Source of the DNA: Actimicrobium sp047621665
Lineage (GTDB): Bacteria; Pseudomonadota; Gammaproteobacteria; Burkholderiales; Burkholderiaceae_D
Assembly (NCBI GenBank): GCA_047621665.1
Contig: JBLHMB010000063.1
Location: 1-19,799, forward strand
Length of the DNA: 19,799 nucleotides
Direction: 5' to 3'
The notes under the pieces are model-generated. The model was not told the DNA's origin. It was given only the letters and a program-made list of their open reading frames with translations, and did no database searches. Of the stretch, positions 8,094 through 14,462 are shown one piece after another. How positions within the stretch are numbered: position 1 is the first letter of the stretch; the number at the start of each line of letters is the position of its first letter. The position numbers and the translations under genes are program-made.

Positions 8094-10532
8094 ATGAACA
8101 TTTTATCGGGCACGAGTGTGCCATCGCATTACGACATCTTGATCCGGCAATTGCCTGCCTGGCTGGCGGCTTTTTTTGTCAGGAGACGGATCCGGCAATT
8201 ACTGGGGGGCGTCGTACTCTCCGCTGCCGGCATCCTGTCGCCTGTACTGGTCGGTGCGCAGGCAGTCACCGGCTCCTTGTCGCTGACTTCCGGCATACCA
8301 GCTCCGGGCGCAATTGGTTTGCTGTTACCTGACGGATTGAGCACGTCCGATCCTGCTGTCAGCGCCTGGCTTGATGCTGCACGGGAAGAAGGACTGCGCA
8401 TTGAAACTCTGACAGACTCTCAGTTTCTGGCTCTCGGTACCGGCACGAATGCTTATCGCGGCGTAATTTTTCCGGATCGTCTGCATGTGGTGGCGTCGGA
8501 TGTGCTGGTTACTGCAGTCCAAGGCTACGTCAATCGCGGCGGTCAGGCGATGCTGGTCTATGACTTTGGCGCGCTGACTGACGGCGGATTCTATGCGGTA
8601 CCGAAGTCACGTTTCAGTGCGCTCGCAGGTGTCGATTATTTGCTGTACGACGAATTGCTTGATCGTACCGTTGGATTAGGACCGATTATCGGTTTTGAGA
8701 GTGTGCTGCGGAAAATTCAGGTTCCGCCCGGAAAGTCTGTTCCGTTTGTGAGTAGTGTACCGACCGCGCTGACAACCACGACAATGGCGACGACAGCAAG
8801 TAAAACCGCTGCGCCGCAGGGAGGTGCTGGTTCATCAGGGACGGTAGCTACCCAGACTGGCGTTCTTAAAATGGCGGGATTAGCGCCTAATCAAGCGTTG
8901 TATTTACCTGCCGGCCCCAAAAATCCAAGCGGACTGTCGGGCTATAACCATGCGCAACAATTCAAGGCGGATCCCTTCGACAAGCATGTGATCGTTCGCA
9001 CCGCAACCGGACCAGTTGCTTCGAAAGTCCCGCCATCAACGTCGTCGAAGGCATCACTTTCGTCTCCGGTAACGGGGTATTCAACGGTTGCGCCAGCAGT
9101 TCCTCTTATTACGTTCGATACGGCAAAAATATTACCCGAGGTCAGTGCTACGACGCCTCAGAAGACCGCTATTACCTCATCGGCGACCTCGCCGGTAACC
9201 TCATCGGTAACCTCCGCGGCCAAAATGACGGCACTTGCGGTGCCAGCGGCCGTTGTCAGCACCGACACCGTGCACGCTATCAGCGGGTATCTCTACGGCG
9301 CGCTGACCTATCCGAGCTTCGTCACCCGTGGCGCCTTCGCAGGAACGCAGTTGAGCAACTCTCCGCAGTTCGGGCTTGTTGCCGGGGTGAACAACGTCGG
9401 AAGCGGCAAAGTCTTGTTTATCAATACGCCACTGACCTTTCTCAAGGGGGCGAATGATGGCATGCTGATGCATGGCTTTCTGCACTACTTCAGCGACGAG
9501 ATGCTGAAGTTGCCACGTTTGTCGAGCTTGCCGAATGCGCGTCCGGGACTGACATTGAACTGGCATCTGTGTTCGAATTATGCTGCGGAGATGACACAAC
9601 TGATCAACCAGGGCGTATTTCAGAATGGACCCTTCTCGGTTCACATTACGGCCGGCCCTGATACCGTGACTTTCGGCGACCGGCTGGGCTGGAATTTGCC
9701 GCTCAACCCCTCAGCGCAGCAGATGCTGCGCGATCTGGAAGCGCGCGGCCACAAGATCGGCAACCATGGTGGATGGATACACGACTATTACGGTGAGAAC
9801 GTCTCCGAGACCAATCAGGCAACGTTCGAGCAATATCTGGTCCTGAATAAAAATGCCGTTGAAGCAACGCTCGGTCATGCCACCATTGAATACGCGGCGC
9901 CGCAAGGTAATTCACCCTCCTGGGCGATGAACTGGCTGGAAAATAACGGCATCGTCGGTACGTATTTTCTCGGCGGTACCGGTCTGGGGCCGACGCGCAA
10001 TTATGTCGATGGCTTACTCAGGAATCCGAACTTGTGGGTCAATCCGGTCATGCCTTTCGGTTTGTACGCCACTTTCGAAGAGTTCAGCGCGTTTAGTGTG
10101 CCGAAGCAAAGTGTCATCGATTGGTACAAGCAACTGACCGATTACGTCATTCAGAATCGTATTAATCGATTGATCTACATGCATCCTCAAGGCGCGGCTC
10201 CCTGGTCGGACGTTGTGCTTGGTATGCTGGCTTACGCGAAGACGCAACAGCAAGCGGGCAAGTTTGCCTGGTACACGATTTCCGGCATCGATAATTTCAT
10301 GAGCGCTCGCAGCAAGGTTGTCTGGAACGAGTCGGTCAACAGTGCCGGGGTGCGGCTATTCGGTGCAACTCATCCGACCAATCTGGCCAAAATGAGCTGG
10401 TTGTTTCCGAAAGTGGCGTTTGCCAAGCCGGTCATTACCAGTGGCCTGGCGACGGTGACCGACGGCGGCGATAGCTGGGTAGTCGTGGCGACCAGTGGTA
10501 AATCACTGAACTTTAAAGCCACGCCAATTTGA
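8094..10532 (+). CDS. Exported two-domain protein: GATase-like region plus polysaccharide-deacetylase-like region
   Basis: An 812-residue protein I cannot name. The start at 8094 is supported by a strong purine-rich ribosome site (AAGGGGAGAG, 8080-8089), and no conventional start codon lies before the signal sequence. A long polar N-terminus (1-35) precedes a hydrophobic signal segment, VVLSAAGILSPVLVGAQA (40-57). Residues 72-200 look like a Rossmann/glutamine-amidotransferase-like fold (GAIGLLLPDG, YRGVIFPD, GYVNRGGQAMLVYDFG), and its closing strand (GSGKVLFINTPLTF, 437-450) appears only after a Thr/Ser/Pro-rich insert of roughly 205-390. Residues 484-740 resemble a deacetylase-type barrel: TLNWHLCSNY, then ARGHKIGNHGGWIHD at 550-564 in the position of the NodB His motif, and LIYMHPQG at 693-700. 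The His spacing (H558, H563) is one residue longer than the usual HSxxH. A role in cell-surface or exopolysaccharide modification is inference. Confidence 0.7.
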   Translation: MNILSGTSVPSHYDILIRQLPAWLAAFFVRRRIRQLLGGVVLSAAGILSPVLVGAQAVTGSLSLTSGIPAPGAIGLLLPDGLSTSDPAVSAWLDAAREEGLRIETLTDSQFLALGTGTNAYRGVIFPDRLHVVASDVLVTAVQGYVNRGGQAMLVYDFGALTDGGFYAVPKSRFSALAGVDYLLYDELLDRTVGLGPIIGFESVLRKIQVPPGKSVPFVSSVPTALTTTTMATTASKTAAPQGGAGSSGTVATQTGVLKMAGLAPNQALYLPAGPKNPSGLSGYNHAQQFKADPFDKHVIVRTATGPVASKVPPSTSSKASLSSPVTGYSTVAPAVPLITFDTAKILPEVSATTPQKTAITSSATSPVTSSVTSAAKMTALAVPAAVVSTDTVHAISGYLYGALTYPSFVTRGAFAGTQLSNSPQFGLVAGVNNVGSGKVLFINTPLTFLKGANDGMLMHGFLHYFSDEMLKLPRLSSLPNARPGLTLNWHLCSNYAAEMTQLINQGVFQNGPFSVHITAGPDTVTFGDRLGWNLPLNPSAQQMLRDLEARGHKIGNHGGWIHDYYGENVSETNQATFEQYLVLNKNAVEATLGHATIEYAAPQGNSPSWAMNWLENNGIVGTYFLGGTGLGPTRNYVDGLLRNPNLWVNPVMPFGLYATFEEFSAFSVPKQSVIDWYKQLTDYVIQNRINRLIYMHPQGAAPWSDVVLGMLAYAKTQQQAGKFAWYTISGIDNFMSARSKVVWNESVNSAGVRLFGATHPTNLAKMSWLFPKVAFAKPVITSGLATVTDGGDSWVVVATSGKSLNFKATPI
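8141..8200 (+). repeat. 12-bp direct repeat in the leader of the deacetylase-like gene
   Basis: GATCCGGCAATT occurs at 8141-8152 and again at 8189-8200, 48 bp apart and in frame, so both copies encode I-R-Q-L. A run of seven T lies between them (8171-8177). Deletion between the copies would remove 48 bp (16 codons) without a frameshift and shorten the unusually long polar leader before the signal sequence. Confidence 0.55.
9174..9221 (+). repeat. Four tandem 12-bp units inside the Thr/Ser/Pro-rich insert
   Basis: Four imperfect 12-bp units run head to tail: ACCTCATCGGCG, ACCTCGCCGGTA, ACCTCATCGGTA and ACCTCCGCGGCC. They encode TSSA-TSPV-TSSV-TSAA (residues 361-376) of the large exported protein. 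The unit length is a multiple of three, so copy-number change would keep the frame and only alter linker length. Confidence 0.75.
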
Positions 10533-10550
10533 TTTGTCGTCGTTGTTTTG

Positions 10551-10583
10551 CAAGCGCGTCATGTTCCGCAAGTGACGCGCTTG
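10551..10583 (+). terminator. Hairpin downstream of the deacetylase-like gene
   Basis: CAAGCGCGTCA (10551-10561) pairs perfectly with TGACGCGCTTG (10573-10583), an 11-bp GC-rich stem with an 11-nt loop, starting 18 nt after the stop codon. There is no long T tract after it, so intrinsic termination would be imperfect. It sits between convergent genes (this one and hemP) and could end transcripts from either side. Confidence 0.5.
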
Positions 10584-10641
10584 ATCTGTCGTCTCATTGC
10601 AGTCCGTTCTCTATCCCGTGTTGGATTGGAACGCGACCTTC

Positions 10642-10827
10642 TCATGCCGTCAGGATTAATTTATTGAGCTGGGTAACCCGCATCCGGTAAATGCGACCCT
10701 GATGCTCGATTTCAATTTCCCGGTTGAGGCGAAACAGGTCCTTACTTTGATAGCGCTTGAGCGGGCGTTCTTCGCTGTGCGCCAGCGGGACTGCGGCAGA
10801 TGATCCGTCGCTGCGGAGAGTTGACAT
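10642..10827 (-). CDS. hemP: HemP family hemin-uptake protein
   Basis: This 61-residue protein ends in the conserved HemP core: a YQSKDLFRLNREIEIEHQGRIYRMRVTQ stretch followed by the C-terminal NKLILT signature. The N-terminal 25 residues are polar and low in conservation. ATG 10827 has an AAAGGAA ribosome site about 8 nt upstream on the minus strand, and a Fur-box-like repeat lies just beyond. In other Burkholderiales HemP is an iron-regulated small protein needed for expression of the haem receptor gene, and it is usually encoded beside that TonB-dependent receptor. Here no receptor or haem-transport gene is visible on either side, so it appears as an orphan. An alternative start upstream (10931) lacks family similarity. 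Confidence 0.9.
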   Translation of the reverse strand: MSTLRSDGSSAAVPLAHSEERPLKRYQSKDLFRLNREIEIEHQGRIYRMRVTQLNKLILTA

Positions 10828-10842
10828 GACTGGATTCCTTTC

Positions 10843-10864
10843 AGATGAGATTTATTCTCATTTG
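10843..10864 (-). promoter_or_regulatory. Fur-box-like inverted repeat upstream of hemP
   Basis: The core is ATGAGA (10845-10850), a 5-nt spacer, then TCTCAT (10856-10861). On the minus strand it reads AATGAGAATAAATCTCAT, close to betaproteobacterial Fur sites with their TGAGA/TCTCA arms. It lies 18-34 nt upstream of the hemP start codon. Together with the gene identity, this supports iron-dependent repression of hemP by Fur. Confidence 0.72.
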
Positions 10865-11041
10865 GAGTATGCGCCAGACCTGGAGTGGAATGCAAGAATT
10901 TTTCTGCCTGGATCCTGCCATCACCAATCATGTCAGGCTGCCATTGCCTCCTCCAGGCAAGCTTGGTATCGATTTCAAACTACACCGCAACAGAAAACGC
11001 GAAGCCAGAGTGTTGTTGATCGTTATTCAATATTGACTGGC

Positions 11042-11069
11042 GGAACCGGATGGTAAGGCGTGCCACTTA
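11042..11069 (+). promoter_or_regulatory. hrp box (HrpL-type ECF sigma promoter)
   Basis: GGAACC (11042-11047), 15 nt, then CCACTTA (11063-11069) matches the hrp-box consensus GGAACC-N15/16-CCAC-N2-A at every fixed position. It lies 44 nt upstream of the start codon of the nucleotidyltransferase-like gene and points toward it. Promoters of this kind drive type III secretion and effector genes under HrpL in Pseudomonas syringae, Erwinia-type and Herbaspirillum-type systems. With 11 fixed bases and two allowed spacings a chance hit in a window this size is unlikely, but no hrpL or secretion gene is visible here, so function is inferred. Confidence 0.75.
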
Positions 11070-11113
11070 CTGGCTCTCATTGAATTTCAATCATAGTTAT
11101 CGGAGACTATTTC

Positions 11114-12034
11114 ATGCTTCCACGAATTGGATCGACCGGGTCAGCTTCTCCCCAACGTCATGTTGAGGTAGAACAACCGTTGTCGCCGGCCCGCAATCCG
11201 GCTGCTGCGGACATGCCCCAACAGAACGTACCCGGGACGCCACCGCGCGGCAGGCCAGTCAATCGCTCTTTTCTGGAAAACACATTGGGCAATAAAGACC
11301 TGGCCAACCTGGCCACCTGGCTCGACGGTGTTACCCGCAACTGGGTGCTAACGGGGAGTACCGCACTCAAGTTATGGGGCCACGAACTCAATCACAAAAA
11401 AGCCATGGACGTCATCCCGCACGATGCTGACATCGTCGTCACCGACGTGGATATGATGAAAATTCTAGACAAAAAGCGTGAGGAAGACAGACAAGACAAG
11501 GCAGCGATGGGGCAAGATAAAACATTCCTTTTCAATAAAAATCTATCGGTCGATTTGATTGCCTCATCGGCAAAAAAAACAGCTTTCGGTGACATAGCAC
11601 AAGACGTAAAAATTATTCGTGACGTGCAGGTGATGTCGCTCAGTACGCTTCTCACATCAAAAAAAGCGGCCATGTTGCTTGCGCAACAAGATAACCAGAC
11701 AGAAAAATATCAGCAAGGTGTCGTTCATGTGGCGTTACTCAATGACTTGATTACATTACAGAAAAAGCAGCAGTCATCGGGCGGGTCTGCACGCCTGCCG
11801 GAAAGGCAGCAGAAGCTGATAAAAGCGACGGGCAACCGGTCACAAAAAATGCCTGCAAAACCGTCCGGGAAGCGCGCTCTTGCTGACGACAGGGACGTCA
11901 CCACGAAAGAATCGGCGGCTCCCGGATCGGCGACGCAGTCAACGCGCGCTGCCACCGCGCGGGATCGTCATCAAACATCGGACACATCACCGTCCCGCGA
12001 TAAACGAGCCAGGAAGCAACTGTCCTTTGACTAA
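11114..12034 (+). CDS. Putative type III effector with nucleotidyltransferase-like domain
   Basis: A 306-residue soluble protein I do not recognise by name. ATG 11114 follows a GGAG ribosome site by 8 nt and lies downstream of a full hrp-box match. Residues 1-52 are rich in Ser, Pro, Gln and Arg with almost no acidic residues in the first 16, as in many type III secretion signals. Residues 53-215 carry a nucleotidyltransferase-fold signature: VLTGSTALKLWG (Gly81-Ser82), then HDADIVVTD with Asp104 and Asp106, a candidate third acid at Asp147 in LSVDLIA, and a helical region with SLSTLLTSKKAAML. This is reminiscent of AbiEii-type and other minimal nucleotidyltransferases. Residues 216-306 are basic, Ser/Thr-rich and probably disordered, ending DKRARKQLSFD, a possible nuclear-localisation-like cluster. 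The gene uses many AAA/ATA/AAT codons unlike its GC-rich neighbours, suggesting transfer. Alternatives: a toxin-antitoxin or phage-defence nucleotidyltransferase, but no partner gene is seen. Confidence 0.6.
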   Translation: MLPRIGSTGSASPQRHVEVEQPLSPARNPAAADMPQQNVPGTPPRGRPVNRSFLENTLGNKDLANLATWLDGVTRNWVLTGSTALKLWGHELNHKKAMDVIPHDADIVVTDVDMMKILDKKREEDRQDKAAMGQDKTFLFNKNLSVDLIASSAKKTAFGDIAQDVKIIRDVQVMSLSTLLTSKKAAMLLAQQDNQTEKYQQGVVHVALLNDLITLQKKQQSSGGSARLPERQQKLIKATGNRSQKMPAKPSGKRALADDRDVTTKESAAPGSATQSTRAATARDRHQTSDTSPSRDKRARKQLSFD

Positions 12035-12081
12035 TCGTACGGCACGCCACCGCAGCGGTCGCGTGATCCTGCCTGGAAGGG

Positions 12082-13683
12082 TTAACTAACCCGCTTCGCC
12101 GCGGCTGGCGGGGTCCATTGATACAGCCAGGTTTCGCATAACAGTTGGCCGCCAGCGGTCAGGTATACCCGCAAGTCGATCGGCGTGACGCTGGCATCCG
12201 GCGGCTTCAGGTCGAACATCACCCGTAAACCGTGGATGGCGTCGAGTGGTCGCACCGAGCTGATATCGATGGTGCCGCGCGAGGCGGAGATCACTGGCGT
12301 TACCGTGATGTCCTTGCCGAGCAGCTGCAAATTATCGCCGGCAAAATCGATCACGAAGCGCCACGAAAAAGCCGACCGCTTTTGACCGACAATGCCGCCC
12401 CGGCCTGTTCGCGTCGCTACCACCTGCGCTAGCGGCGGGTTGTATGGCATCTTGCTGCCCCAGTGGAGACGATAGCCAAACAGGTGTTCCTGGCCGGCTT
12501 GCGGTTTTTTTTCCGGATTCCAGAAGCAGACAATATTATCGAAGGTTTCATCGGCAGTCGGAATTTCGACCAGCTGGATCGCGCCCTTGCCCCAGCCAGA
12601 GGTCGGCTCGACCCAGACGCTGGGACGGCGCTCGTAAAACACGCCATCGTCCTGATAATGGTCAAAATTGCGATCCCGCTGGAGCAGGCCGAAGCCGCGC
12701 GGGTTTTCGTCCTGATAGGCATTGAAACGCAGCTGTTCCGGATTGACCAGCGGTCGCCATAGCCACTCCCCGTTACCTCGATGCAAGGCGAGGCCATCCG
12801 AATCATGAATTTCCGGACGCCAGTCATTTGCACCGGGCATGCTGCGATCGTTTTCGGCGTATTGAAACATGCTGGTCAGCGGGGCGACACCCATGCGCTC
12901 GATGGTTGTGCGCGGATAGAGCGCGACATCGACCTGCATGACCATGGTTGCGGCCGGTTCGATTTCGAACCGGTAAGCGCCAGCAACGCTAGGCGAGTCG
13001 AGCAACGCGTAGACCACCAGCTTGCCGGAATCAACAGCCGGCCGTTCCAGCCAGAAGTGCGTGAAATCCGGAAATTCTTCAGGACGCGCCATGCCGCAAT
13101 CGATGGCAAGACCGCGTGCGGACAAGCCGTATTGCCAATCCGAGCCGACTGCGCGGAAATAGCTTGCTCCCAAAAAGGCCGAGACATCACGTTCGAGATC
13201 GGTATGGAAATTGATCTTGAAGCCGGCGAAGCCAAGGTCTTTCGCAAGCTGCTCCGGATGCAGGCCACTTTTTCCATAGTTGAACATGGCGGTGTCATAG
13301 GCCAATTCCTGCGCCTGGCCGTCTTTTAGTTCAAACATGTGCACCGGTGACGTGAAATACAAGCCGAGGTGAAAGAACTTGGCCTGGAAGCGCAGCTTGT
13401 CGTTGGCCCACAACGCGTGTTCGGGACGGTACTGGATGGCCTGGAACTGGTCCCAGTCCAGCTTTTTGATGGCATCCGGAAGCGTGTTGGTGGCAGGACG
13501 GAACGGGTTTGATGCCAGCGACCTGGCCTGACCTTTCAGCCAGGCGAGATCAAAGGCTTGCGGTTTGCCCAGAAATTTCAGCGGCTCGCCCGCCGTTATT
13601 GTGGCGGCGGCGAAGAGGGAGTGTGCCGGAAAACCCGCTGCGGCGAGGACCGTCGATGCCCTTAAAAAATCGCGTCGTTGCAT
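12082..13683 (-). CDS. opgD: Glucan biosynthesis protein D (OpgD), Tat-exported
   Basis: A 533-residue periplasmic protein of the OpgG/OpgD (MdoG/MdoD) family. The N-terminus QRRDFLRAS with Arg3-Arg4 followed by a hydrophobic stretch to about residue 26 is a twin-arginine signal, which distinguishes OpgD from Sec-exported OpgG. Family landmarks include FRPATNTLPDAIKKLDWDQFQAIQYRPEHALW, FKINFHTDLERDVSAFLGASYFRAVGSDWQYGLSARGLAIDCG, WLERP, the acidic DENPRGFGLLQRDRNFDHYQDDGVFYERRPSVWVEP segment and the terminal TWLYQW. It acts on the backbone of osmoregulated periplasmic glucans made by OpgH. It stands alone here without opgG/opgH. It converges on the putative effector gene with 47 nt between stops. 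Confidence 0.95.
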   Translation of the reverse strand: MQRRDFLRASTVLAAAGFPAHSLFAAATITAGEPLKFLGKPQAFDLAWLKGQARSLASNPFRPATNTLPDAIKKLDWDQFQAIQYRPEHALWANDKLRFQAKFFHLGLYFTSPVHMFELKDGQAQELAYDTAMFNYGKSGLHPEQLAKDLGFAGFKINFHTDLERDVSAFLGASYFRAVGSDWQYGLSARGLAIDCGMARPEEFPDFTHFWLERPAVDSGKLVVYALLDSPSVAGAYRFEIEPAATMVMQVDVALYPRTTIERMGVAPLTSMFQYAENDRSMPGANDWRPEIHDSDGLALHRGNGEWLWRPLVNPEQLRFNAYQDENPRGFGLLQRDRNFDHYQDDGVFYERRPSVWVEPTSGWGKGAIQLVEIPTADETFDNIVCFWNPEKKPQAGQEHLFGYRLHWGSKMPYNPPLAQVVATRTGRGGIVGQKRSAFSWRFVIDFAGDNLQLLGKDITVTPVISASRGTIDISSVRPLDAIHGLRVMFDLKPPDASVTPIDLRVYLTAGGQLLCETWLYQWTPPAAAKRVS

Positions 13684-13752
13684 GCTGTTCCTTGTTTGAC
13701 TGACTCAACTGAAAAGGATGGTTGCGTGCCTGTCCTGAAAACCAGACGGTGA

Positions 13753-14328
13753 CTATCGGTGAATAACCACCAGCAGCGCTTTCGCCCCGGTCTTGCCGGC
13801 ATTGCGAATCGCATGGGCCTGATCAGCTTCATAGCGTGCCGTTGCACCGGTCTTGAGTTTGCGCAAGGTACCGGCAACCTCGATCTCAACCGTACCATGC
13901 AGTATCGTCAGATGCTCGATCGTACCGGGATCATGCGGATTTGAAATCAGTGCCCCGCCCGCCGACAGGGTCAGTTCATACCATTCATGTTTGCCGGCCA
14001 GTGCCATCGGTCCGAGGATGCGCAAGACATAGCCGGCATGCCCGCCCGGCAGTGTCGGCGTTTCGTGCGGTTCCATCACGCGGATCGCTTCAAGCGGACG
14101 CGCTTCGGTCGACAGCAATTCGGCAATGCTGACCCCTAGTGCGTTGGCCAGTCGCCAGGCAACCGCAATGGTCGGATTGGCTTTCTCGCGTTCGATTTGC
14201 GATAGCATCGACTTCGACACGCCGGCCGCGCGTGACAGGTCTTCCAGTGTCAGGTTGCGTTCGAGGCGCATGCGTTGCAGCGTGGCGCCGACTTCGGGAG
14301 GGGTGGCAGGTACGGGAGGTGTTTTCAT
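13753..14328 (-). CDS. XRE-family regulator with C-terminal cupin domain
   Basis: A 191-residue regulator. Residues 13-70 form an XRE helix-turn-helix (LQRMRLERNLTLEDLSRAAGVSKSMLSQIEREKANPTIAVAWRLANALGVSIAELL), and residues about 105-190 form a small cupin (EHLTILHGTVEIEVAGTLRKLKTGATARYEADQAHAIRNAG). This two-domain type usually senses a small metabolite and often controls amino-acid or polyamine catabolism. It is divergent from kbl-tdh across a 134-bp AT-rich spacer with inverted repeats, so it is the likely regulator of that threonine-degradation operon; this is inference from position. The start at ATG 14328 places the helix-turn-helix at the normal distance from the N-terminus. Confidence 0.9.
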   Translation of the reverse strand: MKTPPVPATPPEVGATLQRMRLERNLTLEDLSRAAGVSKSMLSQIEREKANPTIAVAWRLANALGVSIAELLSTEARPLEAIRVMEPHETPTLPGGHAGYVLRILGPMALAGKHEWYELTLSAGGALISNPHDPGTIEHLTILHGTVEIEVAGTLRKLKTGATARYEADQAHAIRNAGKTGAKALLVVIHR

Positions 14329-14380
14329 GGGCAGGGTTGCAAAGTAAGGGAGTGCTGCTAATATCCGTTATATTGAAAAA

Positions 14381-14450
14381 AAATTCTACATAATGGAATT
14401 TAATAAAACCAGCGGATTGATTCAGAGATCACGAATCGATTCTATCAATC
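14381..14450. promoter_or_regulatory. Inverted repeats in the XRE/kbl divergent spacer
   Basis: Three dyads lie in the spacer. AAATTC (14381-14386) pairs with GAATTT (14396-14401) across 9 nt. GATTGAT (14415-14421) pairs with ATCAATC (14444-14450). The perfect palindrome GAATCGATTC (14433-14442) sits inside the second pair. The first lies in the most AT-rich part, where promoters for both directions would fit. They are good candidates for operators of the XRE-cupin protein; no further evidence decides which. Confidence 0.5.
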
Positions 14451-14462
14451 GTCGAGGACATC

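Noticed and set aside
9174..9221. Tandem repeat considered as a CRISPR array
   Set aside because: The units are 12 bp, contiguous, without spacers, and lie in frame inside a coding region.
10944..10960. Small hairpin TTGCCT-CCTCC-AGGCAA between hemP and the hrp box
   Set aside because: The stem is only 6 bp with no T tract and no nearby gene end; likely chance.
10845..11056. Plus-strand frames between hemP and the hrp-box gene
   Set aside because: They start inside the Fur-box-like repeat, end just before or over the hrp box, have no ribosome site and encode nothing recognisable. I treat 10828-11113 as non-coding regulatory sequence.
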